From: Bacteroidales bacterium UBA6207
GTDB lineage: Bacteria; Bacteroidota; Bacteroidia; Bacteroidales; F082
Assembly: GCA_002421995.1 (NCBI GenBank)
Contig: DISP01000156.1
Location: forward strand, 1-64,000
Direction: 5' to 3'
Length of the DNA: 64,000 bases
Position numbers and translations under genes: made by a program. Every line of letters starts with the position of its first letter. The first letter of the stretch is position 1. The notes beneath the pieces are model-generated. The model was not told where the DNA came from. It made no database searches and worked only from the letters and a program-made list of their open reading frames with translations. Positions 32,931 through 42,212 of the stretch are shown here, one piece after another.

Positions 32931-35570
32931 CTAATCTATACTTTGATTAATTGAGAAATGGAACTGACTGCCATTGGCGTCGGGCATTCCGGGAATTTTA
33001 TCAAAGCCATAACCCCAATCCAAACCAAGGATACCAAACATTGGCAAGAAGACCCTCACACCAAAGCCGGCAGATCTTTTAAGTTCAAACGGGTTGAAGG
33101 AGTCGAACCCAAGCCATGAATTTCCGGCCTCCAAAAAGCTGAGGCCATAAATTGTAGCGCTGGGGTTGAGCGAGAAAGGATATCGAAGTTCAAGTGTGTA
33201 CTTGGCAAAAATGTTTCCGCCAATGTTTTTATCCTCATAGTAAAAAGGTGTAACCGACTCATTGGTATAACCCCTCATGCCAATGATTTCGCGACCGTCG
33301 AGGTTGTTGTATCCCGAAAGCCCGTCACCACCAAGGTAGAAACGCTGAAAAGGTGTGATTCCAATGTCGTTGTTATAATAACCCAGGTAACCAAACTTAA
33401 GACGCGCTGCCAAAACAAGTTTATTAACTGTTTCAACATACCACGAAGCATTGAACTTCCACTTATAAAATTCAACCATTTTGAATCGTTCGTTCTCATC
33501 AAGACTTGCATAATTCTTCGTACTAAACAAAGAATAAGGCGGTGTGGCCTCGAGTGACAACGAGAGGTCTGAGCCCGAACGCGGGAAAATAGGTTGACTG
33601 ATTGAGTTTCGGCCAAAAACAATATTGTAACTGAAAACATTGAAAGATCCGGTGCCTGTGCCCACTTTGAAAATCGAAGAATAGTTCTTGAGGTCGTAAC
33701 GCATAAGGTTTACACCATGATAGAGTGTGAAATAATCATCAGGCACCTTCAGACGTTTTCCAACTCCAAGGGTAAAACCATTGATAACAAAGGAAGCCCT
33801 GCTGGTATCGGACCGGGCTAAGCCGTTTGAGTAGAGTGAGTGATAGAATGAAACAGTGAGCGAAGTTGGCTTTTTACCACCAAGCCAGGGCTCGGTGAAA
33901 CTCAGACTGTAATTCATATAACCTTTTCCATAGGTTTGAAAACGCACGGCGAGTTTTTGTCCGTCACCCGATGGAACAGGTCGCCAGGCTTCTTTTTTCA
34001 ATACATTTCGCAATGAAAAATTATTGAAAGAAAGTCCAAGTGTGCCAATAACACGGCCATATCCCCAGCCGCCCGAAAGCTCTATCTGATCGGCTGATGT
34101 CTCCTCAACATTGTAGTTGATGTCAACGGTTCCGTCGGTCATATTGGGTTTGATGTCGGGCGAAATGGTTTCAGCATTGAAATAGCGCAGGTTTGCCAAT
34201 TCGCGTGTTGTACGGATAACAAGTTCGCGGCTGAACATTTGACCGGGACGTGTGCGCAACTCCCTAATAACAACATGGTCGTTGGTTTTAGTATTACCCT
34301 TCACACCCACATTGCTCACACGGGCTTGTTTTCCTTCTCTGATTCTGATTTCAAGATCAATAGAGTCGTTTTCGACCAAAACTTCTACCGGTTCGGCATT
34401 GAAAAACAAATATCCATCGTCCATGTAAACCGAACTAACATCAAAGCCGTTGGGATTGTATGAAAGATTGGTTTCAAGAAGTTCTTTATTATAAACGTCA
34501 CCCGGTTGGATTCCGAGCACAGCACTCAAGGTCTTATCATCATATTTGGTGTTTCCTACCCAATCAATTTTTCTGAAAAAATACTTTTGGCCTTCGTAGA
34601 TTTTTATCTTCAGACCCACATTGCTCTTGTCAATGATATAAAGTGAATCCGAAACAATCATTGCATCCCGGTAACCTTTTGAATTGTATTTTTTTACGAT
34701 CTTATCCAAATCTTCCTCAACATTTGATTCGAGGTATTTTGACGATTTGAATATTCTAAGTCTGTAATTATCAGTAAAATACGACTCAAGTCGCTGAGCA
34801 GCTGTGTACAGTTTCAATTTTGCCACATCCTTTGTCATGTCAACAACCAATGGACCGAGCGGATTAAGCGGATTAAACACACCACGTTCTTTGGTTTCTT
34901 TCATTGAGGCTTTCACCTGATCGCGACTCAGATCGTTATTGCCTTCGATGATAATCTCTTTAACTTTGACCTTGCTGTTTTTTTTGACTTTTATATTGAG
35001 ATCAACATAATTCTCGCGGTTTTTATCAGGAGTTTGTTCTATTTCGACCTCTGTGTTGAGAAAACCTTTTTCACCAAAATGTTTTTTTATGATGTTTCTT
35101 GTTTTAACGAAAAGGTGGTCGTTGGCGATATCTCCCCTTGTAAGGTTTATCTTGGTACGAATGTCGTCGGCTTCGGATTTTCGGAGCCCGTCGAAAGAAA
35201 ATTTCGACACGCGCGGCCGTTCTTTGAGGTCAATACTAAGAAAGATGAGTCCGCCCTGGATATTGGTAGCCGTGATTGCCACATCTTCAAACAAACCCTG
35301 GTCCCAAAGTTTGCGGATGGCTTCGGTGATACGGTCGCCGGGCACCTTTATTTTGTCACCCACTGACAGCCCCGAAAGCATAATGATGACGTTCTCATCA
35401 AGGTATTTGATTCCGGAAACTTTTACGCCTCCAATTTCATAATCACGCGGACGCGAATAATCAAAAGGTGACAAATCCGAACCAATTGCAACCTGAGCAC
35501 TGGTCTCCAGATATGGAGACATTAGTCCTGCAACGACTAAAATAAAAAAAATCAACTTCCTAATCTTCAT
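32931..35570 (-). CDS. bamA: Outer-membrane protein assembly factor BamA
   Basis: The central Omp85 insertase for beta-barrel proteins. 879 residues: signal peptide (1-25), five POTRA domains (about 45-475; e.g. GGVKVSGIKYLDENVIIMLSG and RVSNVGVKGNTKTNDHVVIRELRTRPG), then a 16-stranded barrel. In the barrel, GGWGYGRVIGTLGLSFNNFSLRN opens the sequence and the lid-lock-type motif region YLGGDGLSGYNNLDGREIIGMRGY is clear. The C-terminus reads FHFSINQSID. It lies between uppS and the two ompH genes in the standard Bacteroidota order. Confidence 0.96.
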   Translation of the reverse strand: MKIRKLIFFILVVAGLMSPYLETSAQVAIGSDLSPFDYSRPRDYEIGGVKVSGIKYLDENVIIMLSGLSVGDKIKVPGDRITEAIRKLWDQGLFEDVAITATNIQGGLIFLSIDLKERPRVSKFSFDGLRKSEADDIRTKINLTRGDIANDHLFVKTRNIIKKHFGEKGFLNTEVEIEQTPDKNRENYVDLNIKVKKNSKVKVKEIIIEGNNDLSRDQVKASMKETKERGVFNPLNPLGPLVVDMTKDVAKLKLYTAAQRLESYFTDNYRLRIFKSSKYLESNVEEDLDKIVKKYNSKGYRDAMIVSDSLYIIDKSNVGLKIKIYEGQKYFFRKIDWVGNTKYDDKTLSAVLGIQPGDVYNKELLETNLSYNPNGFDVSSVYMDDGYLFFNAEPVEVLVENDSIDLEIRIREGKQARVSNVGVKGNTKTNDHVVIRELRTRPGQMFSRELVIRTTRELANLRYFNAETISPDIKPNMTDGTVDINYNVEETSADQIELSGGWGYGRVIGTLGLSFNNFSLRNVLKKEAWRPVPSGDGQKLAVRFQTYGKGYMNYSLSFTEPWLGGKKPTSLTVSFYHSLYSNGLARSDTSRASFVINGFTLGVGKRLKVPDDYFTLYHGVNLMRYDLKNYSSIFKVGTGTGSFNVFSYNIVFGRNSISQPIFPRSGSDLSLSLEATPPYSLFSTKNYASLDENERFKMVEFYKWKFNASWYVETVNKLVLAARLKFGYLGYYNNDIGITPFQRFYLGGDGLSGYNNLDGREIIGMRGYTNESVTPFYYEDKNIGGNIFAKYTLELRYPFSLNPSATIYGLSFLEAGNSWLGFDSFNPFELKRSAGFGVRVFLPMFGILGLDWGYGFDKIPGMPDANGSQFHFSINQSID

Positions 35571-35597
35571 ACATTCTATGGAGTCTTCCCCGTGCTT

Positions 35598-36341
35598 TTA
35601 CAGTTTAATTTGATCACTTGTTTTGCCAAAACGCCGCTCACGGTGCTGAAAATCAATGATGGCAGCATATAAATCTTCACGTCTGAAATCGGGCCATAAG
35701 GTATTTGTAAAATACAATTCGGCATACGCAATTTGCCACAGCATAAAATTACTGATTCTGTATTCTCCACTGGTTCTGATCAGTAATTCCGGGTCGGGCA
35801 TACCTTTTGTTGTCAGCAAATCCTCAATACATTGCTGATTGACATCAGATGCCTGACAATCACCTGCAGCAACTTTGAGAGCAAGCTTACGTGCAGCTTC
35901 GATTATTTCCCATCTGCTCGAATAGCTGAGTGCAAGTGTGAGCGTCATCCTGCTGTTATTTTTTGTTTCATCAATAGCTTTCAGCAGGTGTTTTTTATTC
36001 ATGGCCGGAAGGCTGTCGAGATCGCCAATGGCGTTTAGCCGGATATTATTCTTATTGAGCGTTGTAATTTCGGTATTGATTGTCTGCAGCAAAAGTTTCA
36101 TCAATGCTTTGACTTCGATACGGGGGCGGCTCCAGTTTTCCGTTGAGAAAGCATAAAGAGTAAGAAACGGAATGCCAAGCTCAGCGCAGGCTTCGGCTGC
36201 CTCACGCACAGAGGTGACTCCACTCCTGTGGCCAAAAACACGGTGCTGCCCATGCTGCTTTGCCCATCTGCCATTGCCATCCATGATAATTGCAATGTGT
36301 TCGGGCAGTTTATCCTTATCTATTTTTTCTATCAGGCTCAT
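35598..36341 (-). CDS. uppS: Undecaprenyl diphosphate synthase (cis-prenyltransferase)
   Basis: Condenses isopentenyl diphosphates with farnesyl diphosphate to make the C55 carrier for peptidoglycan and O-antigen. 247 residues with all signatures: IAIIMDGNGRWAKQHG (catalytic Asp), HRSGVTSVREA, LYAFSTENWSRP, and the C-terminal PDPELLIRTSGEYRISNFMLWQIAY. It precedes bamA by 27 bases, linking lipid-carrier synthesis with outer-membrane assembly. Confidence 0.97.
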   Translation of the reverse strand: MSLIEKIDKDKLPEHIAIIMDGNGRWAKQHGQHRVFGHRSGVTSVREAAEACAELGIPFLTLYAFSTENWSRPRIEVKALMKLLLQTINTEITTLNKNNIRLNAIGDLDSLPAMNKKHLLKAIDETKNNSRMTLTLALSYSSRWEIIEAARKLALKVAAGDCQASDVNQQCIEDLLTTKGMPDPELLIRTSGEYRISNFMLWQIAYAELYFTNTLWPDFRREDLYAAIIDFQHRERRFGKTSDQIKL

Positions 36342-36372
36342 CTGTCTGATGCTCAGTTTTGGTTTGGATTTA

Positions 36373-37041
36373 TCAAAATGCTACGTCTTTGAATGAATTA
36401 CATGCCTGTCGTTTCTCAAGATTGAATTTATAGGTAATACCTATTCCGGTGAAGTTAAACCAATCGTTGTTGTTTGAATCGGTTTCACCTGTTTTCCAGG
36501 TCAAATCGCCTTCCAAATTATCGGTAAAGGTTTTGTGCATACGCCACTCTGCCGTCAGTCCGATTCTTTTTCCGAGACTGTATTTGAAACCAAATCCAAA
36601 CGGAATGCTTAAACTATTAAAACCCAGCGACTGACTGAAATTTGTTCCGGTGCCAAAATAAGAAAGACCACCAAAAATATACGAAGTCATATAGTCTTTT
36701 TGGCTTCCGGTGAAATAGTCGAAAAAGTTGAACTCAGCCACCACACTGATATCTGAGAAATTGGCTGAAAACCCATTCACTGAGGCAGAGCTTACACGGG
36801 CAAATTGACCATTTGAAGTAAGTGAACCGGTTTTTACGGCAACGGTGTATGACCAACGTGTTCCTTTGTTGTATCTGCCCATGATCCCAAAAGCCGGTTT
36901 CGACATATGATAAGGTATGGCGGGATTCAGGTCCCCATTATAAGATGCAACACCTCCCATCAAACCCAATTCCAGATTTTGTGTCATCGCCGGAAAAAAG
37001 GTGAACATCATCACAGAAATCAAAAACAGTTTTCGAAACAT
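36373..37041 (-). CDS. DUF6089-type small outer-membrane barrel protein
   Basis: 222 residues with a signal peptide (1-20, PAMTQ). The family pattern LGLMGGVASYNGDLNP follows, with repeated barrel strands (RWSYTVAVKTGSLTSNG, DISVVAEFNFFDYFTGS, IPFGFGFKYSLGKRIGLTAEWRMHKTFTDNLEG, TGIGITYKFNLEKRQ). This group is always found between nadK and uppS/bamA in Bacteroidota; its role is unknown. Probably an 8-stranded OmpW/OmpX-like barrel. Gap of 31 bases to uppS. Confidence 0.85.
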   Translation of the reverse strand: MFRKLFLISVMMFTFFPAMTQNLELGLMGGVASYNGDLNPAIPYHMSKPAFGIMGRYNKGTRWSYTVAVKTGSLTSNGQFARVSSASVNGFSANFSDISVVAEFNFFDYFTGSQKDYMTSYIFGGLSYFGTGTNFSQSLGFNSLSIPFGFGFKYSLGKRIGLTAEWRMHKTFTDNLEGDLTWKTGETDSNNNDWFNFTGIGITYKFNLEKRQACNSFKDVAF

Positions 37042-37158
37042 TTATTTCCTTCTATTAAGGCTTGATCTATTATTTCTCTATAAATCTCATTTTCAGACAC
37101 TAAGAGAAAAATAACGATTCAGGCTGCAAATTTAACCTTTTTTTTCAAGCATCATAGA

Positions 37159-38037
37159 TCAATTTCTTATGTCTAAGCCCCAGAGCAGTTTTTCGCGTAT
37201 GGTCCCAAAAAAATCCTTCCCTTTCATTTGAACCAGTCGGATTGTAAAACCTGCTTTTCGGATAGTGATTTCCTCTGACTGATCAACTACTGCGGTTCTG
37301 CTGTCCATACTGAGCGTGTATTGCTCATGACGGCCTACAACTTTTAATCTTATTATGCTATTGTCGGGTATAACGACAGGTCTGACGCTTAAATTGTGTG
37401 TAGCGATTGGCGTGATGACAAAACCTTTTAATGAAGGCACCATGATTGGTCCTCCTGCACTCAGAGAATAAGCCGTTGAGCCGGTGGGTGTTGCCACAAT
37501 CAAGCCGTCGGCCCAATAGGCATTCAGGAAAATATCGTCCACAAACACCTGAATTACAATGAGTGAAGTTGTTTCCTTGCGAAAAACCGTTACCTCATTG
37601 AGTGCATAGTTAATATCAGGAAATAATTTGTCAGGATTAGTTAATTGGAGCAGGCTGCGCTCTTCGAGTGTGTAATTGCCCGAAATTATTGCTTCCATTG
37701 CGGCCCCTATTTCCTGTTTGGATACACTCGACAAAAAACCCAATCGTCCCATATTGATCCCAAGTACAGGGATGTTAAAATCTCTGATAAGTGGCAATGC
37801 GTCAAGCAATGTACCATCCCCTCCGATTGAAAAGAAAACATCTGTATCTGCTTGCAGGTCATGATGATTGTAAAAAAGAGTCAGGTCTTCCGGCAAGGAA
37901 ACATATTGCTTTACCTGTTCATAATAAGGACCGAACATGGAGATAGTGGCGCCTGCCCGACGCAAACTATCAAACATAAGGTGAAAAAACGGACTTCGTT
38001 CGCCGGAAAATGTTTTACCAAAAAGCGCAATTTTCAT
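37159..38037 (-). CDS. nadK: NAD kinase
   Basis: Phosphorylates NAD to NADP. 292 residues from MKIALFGKTFSGE at 38037; 19 further in-frame codons upstream do not resemble the family and are excluded. The catalytic motif FFSIGGDGTLLDAL (GGDG) and ATPTGSTAYSLSAGGPIM are complete; ITPIATHNLSVRPVVIPD matches the C-terminal domain. In the same strand series as rsgA, CBS and the Omp85-like gene upstream. Confidence 0.96.
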   Translation of the reverse strand: MKIALFGKTFSGERSPFFHLMFDSLRRAGATISMFGPYYEQVKQYVSLPEDLTLFYNHHDLQADTDVFFSIGGDGTLLDALPLIRDFNIPVLGINMGRLGFLSSVSKQEIGAAMEAIISGNYTLEERSLLQLTNPDKLFPDINYALNEVTVFRKETTSLIVIQVFVDDIFLNAYWADGLIVATPTGSTAYSLSAGGPIMVPSLKGFVITPIATHNLSVRPVVIPDNSIIRLKVVGRHEQYTLSMDSRTAVVDQSEEITIRKAGFTIRLVQMKGKDFFGTIREKLLWGLDIRN

Positions 38038-38195
38038 GTTCAAAAATTTGCTTGTGCGTGCAAGATTACGAATTAAGTGGGGCTCAGAAAACAATTTAAC
38101 ATTATTTGTGGGTGGATTTCAGTCAAATAATAGCAAAAACAGCTTTTGCCTTGATTCAGAAAACTCCAGTTTATAACAAAGGCTAAGATTCTGGT

Positions 38196-39635
38196 CTAAA
38201 TTGGTGCAACAAAATGCAAAAAGAAACCGGGCTTGTTATAGCGGTTGACCGAACATTCAAAACGCCATACCAGATCGTAATAGGTAACAAGGTCAAGGCC
38301 AAGCCCAAAGCCTGTTAACCACTCGTTTTGAAACGAATTAAAAGCATATTGTTTATCCTGGGCCACATATCCGCCATCCACAAATAAATTCAGGTAGGCA
38401 GCGTAGTGGATCTTTCTGAATTTTTCGCTTTTAAAAAACCTTAAGTCACTTTTCCGAGGTGTGACGAGGGCATATTTTAAATTGGTTTTGAATAGTCCGA
38501 AGTGTTTTCCATCCACCACAAAGAGTTCGAAAGAACGCACAAAATCATTACCAAATCCAAATCCCCGCTGAATGTAATAGGGCTGTTGGGCTGCGGAACT
38601 CATCTTTGCAGTGATGTTTGCTGCATAGAACCATCTATTGCTGATTGGCCTGTAAAAGTCAATTGTCGTTTTTAAAGTAGTAAATGCAGCTTCATTTTTC
38701 ATCAGACCCAGACCATATTGATGAATGTCAACATCAGCATAATGTCCATTCAATGGATAAGGTTTTGAATCGCGGTGATCGTTTTTATAGATATAATTGA
38801 GGTGCCACATCTTCATTGCAGGGTCATCTCCCGGAAGAAACAAGGGATTCAAAGTTTGCAGGGTATCCAAAAATGTAGCTTTTTCAAGACCAAACGTCAG
38901 GTCGTGGCTGTTGTGAATATTTCTTCTGTAGGTCATTTTCACCCGGGCATACCATTCACGCCGTGCGTAATCCGTTTCCGACCTGAAGAATTTTTGCTTG
39001 TTATTGATTGTCAGGTAAGGGACTTCACGGCTGAGTGAATAACCAAGCTGAAAACCAATTCCAATAGTTTGGGCTTTATTGATGTACGGAATATCATATT
39101 GCAGGTAGTAGTTTTGGTTGTATCCGGCCCGAATCAACACTTTCAATTGTTCCAATCTGCCCCTGAAGTTATTGTATGTCAGAAAGATACCGTAGTTGGC
39201 TTTTCTGAAGTCTTTTGTTTCCCACCAGGCATTGATATTTCTGTCGGCAAGTTCAAAAATCGGCATAGGCCAGATGTACCAACGTTCGATGAAATTGAAA
39301 GTTACATGAATCAGACGGTTGTTGTCAACAGCGCCGGCGGTGTCCCATTCCACGAAATTAAAAATTGATTTATTCAACAGGTTTCGACGGCTTTGCTCCA
39401 GCTTTTCAGCCAGCTGCGCTGCATCAAGGCTATCGCCCGTATGGAAAACGATCTCTCTTAAAATAATCCTGTCTTTTGTTGTTGAATTTCCCTGCAGGCT
39501 GATATTTCCGATGATAAAAGCCTCTTCCTGTTTGGTATTGGCGGTATCATTCAAAACAAATTGCCCTTGCAGTGAGGGCGTCAAAAAAGAAGATGCGCAG
39601 CAAACCAATAAAAGCGTCTTGAGCAGGATTCTCAT
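38196..39635 (-). CDS. Omp85-superfamily protein with a single POTRA domain
   Basis: 479 residues: signal peptide (1-24), one POTRA domain (about 40-115; IIGNISLQGNSTTKDRIILREIVFHTGD), then a beta-barrel (about 150-479). The barrel has many aromatic-bounded strands, such as YNQNYYLQYDIPYINKAQTIGIGF and WHLNYIYKNDHRDSKPYPLNGHY, and a lid-like RGFGFGNDFVRSFELFVVDG segment, where the RGF/VRGY motif of Omp85 proteins is expected. The C-terminus FFLHFVAPI is atypical. It starts 4 bases inside the CBS gene, so it is translationally coupled. Probably a TamA-like translocase; substrate unknown. Confidence 0.82.
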   Translation of the reverse strand: MRILLKTLLLVCCASSFLTPSLQGQFVLNDTANTKQEEAFIIGNISLQGNSTTKDRIILREIVFHTGDSLDAAQLAEKLEQSRRNLLNKSIFNFVEWDTAGAVDNNRLIHVTFNFIERWYIWPMPIFELADRNINAWWETKDFRKANYGIFLTYNNFRGRLEQLKVLIRAGYNQNYYLQYDIPYINKAQTIGIGFQLGYSLSREVPYLTINNKQKFFRSETDYARREWYARVKMTYRRNIHNSHDLTFGLEKATFLDTLQTLNPLFLPGDDPAMKMWHLNYIYKNDHRDSKPYPLNGHYADVDIHQYGLGLMKNEAAFTTLKTTIDFYRPISNRWFYAANITAKMSSAAQQPYYIQRGFGFGNDFVRSFELFVVDGKHFGLFKTNLKYALVTPRKSDLRFFKSEKFRKIHYAAYLNLFVDGGYVAQDKQYAFNSFQNEWLTGFGLGLDLVTYYDLVWRFECSVNRYNKPGFFLHFVAPI

Positions 39636-40294
39636 ACTTTCAGGTAGCTCATTAATGCATCATAGCGCTCGCGCAAGTCATCAAGATCGTCCTGCGCACC
39701 ATATGACATGATAACCTCATAATTAAAACGTGAAAATGTTTGAAGCAAACCGCTGATTTCCATTTTATTCAATTTGAGAGTGAGCCGCATTTTTTGACTG
39801 ACAGGATCGAAATGAATGAATAAACTCAAAATTTTGGTGTCGTTCGACTCCACAATTCGGGCAATCTCTGACAAAACATAATCATGGATATTTAGCTCCA
39901 GAATGATGATTCCGCCCGGTTCGCTCACTGAGAGTGTAGCCGAAAAATGTTGCAAAAGTCGCTGCAGGGTGATCGAGCCCAAATAATTGTTATCATTGTC
40001 AACAACCGGTATGAGACTTAAACCATGAAGCTGTACCAATCGCATCACATCATATAAATGCTGCGACTCTAACACAAAAGTATTGTGGAGCGACAGTGAG
40101 TAACTTCCAATCGGTTCATCGAGCTGATTGTGATTATACACATCATATTCTGTGACAAGGCCTAACAACTGACTCTCATTCACTATTGGCAGGTGCGACA
40201 CCCTGAAATCTTCCATCCATTCCAGTGCAATTCTGCCTGTATCGTTTGTTTTCAGTGGAATGATGCCATCGCTTATCAGTTCTTTTGCAATCAT
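39632..40294 (-). CDS. CBS-domain-pair protein with ACT-like C-terminus
   Basis: 220 residues. Two CBS motifs (about 5-60 and 75-125): SDGIIPLKTNDTGRIALEWMEDFRVSHLPIVNESQLLGLV and HNTFVLESQHLYDVMRLVQLHGLSLIPVVDNDNNYLG. The remaining part (about 140-210), GGIIILELNIHDYVLSEIARIVESND onward, looks like an ACT-type regulatory domain as in AcuB. CBS pairs bind adenine nucleotides. Its constant position beside nadK in Bacteroidota suggests a nucleotide-sensing role, but this is inference. Overlaps the Omp85 gene by 4 bases and follows rsgA by 5. Confidence 0.85.
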   Translation of the reverse strand: MIAKELISDGIIPLKTNDTGRIALEWMEDFRVSHLPIVNESQLLGLVTEYDVYNHNQLDEPIGSYSLSLHNTFVLESQHLYDVMRLVQLHGLSLIPVVDNDNNYLGSITLQRLLQHFSATLSVSEPGGIIILELNIHDYVLSEIARIVESNDTKILSLFIHFDPVSQKMRLTLKLNKMEISGLLQTFSRFNYEVIMSYGAQDDLDDLRERYDALMSYLKV

Positions 40295-40299
40295 AGTGG

Positions 40300-41226
40300 T
40301 TAGTTATCAGCAGTGAAATCGTTGTTTAGCATATTGATGTAGTTCTGGTAGCGAAAGCCGGCTATCAGTCCGTTCGCAACGGCATCGAGCACCGCGCAAC
40401 CCGGTTCATGAACGTGGGTACAATCAGCATATTTGCAGTTGTGCATAAGCTGGCGCATTTCAGGAAAGCGGTGCGAGAGTGTTTCGTATTCAAAATCATG
40501 CAATCCAAATTCCTTAATCCCCGGTGTATCAACAATCCAGCCACCAAAACCAAGCTGAAACATCTCGGCAAATGTGGTTGTATGTTTTCCCTTGTTGTGA
40601 ATTGTAGAAATTTCGCCGGTGCGTAGTTTCAATGCCGGGTCAATAACATTCAGCAAGGCTGATTTCCCAACTCCTGAATGACCGGAAAAAAGGGAAACTT
40701 TATCAGTTAAGCGTTGTTTGAGCGGATCAATTCCCTGGTATGTTAGTGCCGAAACACTCATGGTTTCATAACCTGCTTTTTGATACACCTGCTCCAGCTT
40801 TCTCATTGCGGAAAGAAGTGTTTCGTCATATAGGTCAGTCTTGTTGAAAACAATCAAAACCGGGATATGGTATGCTTCGGCAGTGACGAGAAATCTGTCA
40901 ATGAAACCTGTTGAAGTGCGCGGTTGATCCAGCGTTGCAACCAATACAGCCTGGTCAATATTTGCTGCTATAATGTGTGAAGCCTTGGAAAGATTGGTCG
41001 CTTTGCGAATGATAAAATTGTGTCGGTCAAAAATATCTGTTATTACAGCACTGTCGCCGTGCGGTTCGTATTCAAACGCAACCTTATCGCCCACAGCCAC
41101 CGGATTGGTGGACCGAAGCCCTTTGAGCCTGTATTGTCCACGCAGGCGGCACTGCACAACCGTGCCGGCATCACTGTAAACCTGATACCAGCTTCCGGTT
41201 GATTTAATAACAGTTCCACGTTCCAT
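40300..41226 (-). CDS. rsgA: Small ribosomal subunit biogenesis GTPase RsgA
   Basis: A circularly permuted GTPase that checks 30S maturation. 308 residues: N-terminal OB-fold (about 1-75), then G4 FNKTD, G1 GHSGVGKSALLN and G3 DTPGIKEFGL in permuted order, and a C-terminal zinc finger with the ligands CKYADCTHVHEPGC. It is the first gene of the minus-strand envelope series and has its own promoter. Confidence 0.96.
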   Translation of the reverse strand: MERGTVIKSTGSWYQVYSDAGTVVQCRLRGQYRLKGLRSTNPVAVGDKVAFEYEPHGDSAVITDIFDRHNFIIRKATNLSKASHIIAANIDQAVLVATLDQPRTSTGFIDRFLVTAEAYHIPVLIVFNKTDLYDETLLSAMRKLEQVYQKAGYETMSVSALTYQGIDPLKQRLTDKVSLFSGHSGVGKSALLNVIDPALKLRTGEISTIHNKGKHTTTFAEMFQLGFGGWIVDTPGIKEFGLHDFEYETLSHRFPEMRQLMHNCKYADCTHVHEPGCAVLDAVANGLIAGFRYQNYINMLNNDFTADN

Positions 41227-41246
41227 TTACAACATCGTTGATACTG

Positions 41247-41254
41247 CAAATGTA
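41247..41254 (-). promoter_or_regulatory. -7 promoter element of rsgA
   Basis: Minus strand reads TACATTTG (TAnnTTTG), 21 bases before the start codon. A TTTTGG at 41280-41275 may serve as the -33 element at slightly long spacing. Confidence 0.55.
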
Positions 41255-41392
41255 GTTTTATCTGTTCAAAAAATCCAAAAAATGAGCAATTCAGGGCTTT
41301 TGCGTTTGAAAATCTAATTTTATTTGACTCACCAGTGTAAAAATGTTACGAACCGTAAACCGAAAAAATAACGATCAATTGTTGTCATTTGC

Positions 41393-41422
41393 TTGTGATT
41401 GTGCCAATTAGTCATATATTTG
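41393..41422 (+). promoter_or_regulatory. Promoter of the PrsW-like gene
   Basis: -33 TTG (41393-41395), exactly 19 bases, -7 TATATTTG (41415-41422). It lies downstream of the first in-frame ATG (41389), so that start is not used. Confidence 0.75.
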
Positions 41423-41445
41423 TCGCGAAAACAAAAACACATTTT

Positions 41446-42117
41446 ATGAACCTACTTCTATCAATTGTATATCCTGCCCTGCTTTCCGGACTATTGCTCA
41501 TGTACCTGAAATATAAATTTGTCATCGGGTCATGGAAACTGCTATTTCAGGCAGTCGTGTTTGGACTTGCCTCTGTGGCGGTTTTGTTTATTTTGGATCA
41601 GATTGCTGTTTATAAAGGTATTGATGAGCTAAGAAATCTGAAAAGAACTGGTTTTTATTCCTTTGTGGTCGTTGGTTTTGGTGCAGAATTGGGTAAGTTT
41701 ATTCTCCTGCGTTATTATTTTCTGCGTCAAAAAACCTTCCGTGGTCCGCTGGATGGAATAATCTACAATCTATTGATTGCGGGCTCTTTCACAATGCTTG
41801 CCTTGCCTTTGTTTATGTCGGGATGGTTTTCGAAAGAAATGAATCTCACCTTCCTGATTACCTATCCGCTTGCAAATATGGCGTTTGCAGTGATTATGGG
41901 ATTTTTCACAGGCATGGGAAAATTTCGCAACAACAGATTTATTGACTCAATGACTGCGCTCGGTGCAGCAAGTTTCTTTCATGGTTTTTACTTTTTTATC
42001 AATCTTACGGATGAGTTTCTGATATTTGGTTTGTATGGTGCAGGCTTGGCGCTGATTGCATTTATGCTGCTTGTCAAATCAACCAATCTGAAGGACGAAG
42101 AAAAGCAAGCGCAATAA
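41446..42117 (+). CDS. PrsW-like polytopic membrane protein
   Basis: 223 residues, about seven transmembrane helices (MNLLLSIVYPALLSGLLLMYL; LLFQAVVFGLASVAVLFIL; and others). PrsW-family intramembrane proteases cut anti-sigma factors and carry an EExxK motif in one helix, a Glu/Asp-containing DGIxYG loop and later a His. Here the corresponding pieces are GAELGKFILLRYYFL, RGPLDGIIYNLLIAG and a late FFHGFYFF. One of the two Glu of the first motif is replaced by Ala, so activity is doubtful. Relationship to PrsW is my reading of these motifs and is moderate. The start follows the promoter at 41393-41422. Confidence 0.65.
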   Translation: MNLLLSIVYPALLSGLLLMYLKYKFVIGSWKLLFQAVVFGLASVAVLFILDQIAVYKGIDELRNLKRTGFYSFVVVGFGAELGKFILLRYYFLRQKTFRGPLDGIIYNLLIAGSFTMLALPLFMSGWFSKEMNLTFLITYPLANMAFAVIMGFFTGMGKFRNNRFIDSMTALGAASFFHGFYFFINLTDEFLIFGLYGAGLALIAFMLLVKSTNLKDEEKQAQ

Positions 42118-42139
42118 ACGTACATTAATAAATAAAAAA

Positions 42140-42167
42140 AAGGCCGATGATTTTCAACGGCCTTTTT
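42140..42167 (+). terminator. Intrinsic terminator of the PrsW-like gene
   Basis: AAGGCCG ... CGGCCTTTTTA stem-loop with an 11-base loop, 23 bases after the stop codon, on the plus strand. Confidence 0.8.
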
Positions 42168-42179
42168 ATTTTTGGTCAA

Positions 42180-42212
42180 AAAAAAAACCGCCTTCCGGCG
42201 GCTTTTTTTTAA
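42180..42212. terminator. Intrinsic terminator of the DUF349 gene
   Basis: CCGCC - TTCC - GGCGG stem flanked by an A-run and a T-run of eight or more bases. It abuts the stop of the minus-strand DUF349 gene and, with the previous hairpin, forms a double terminator between convergent genes. Confidence 0.8.
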
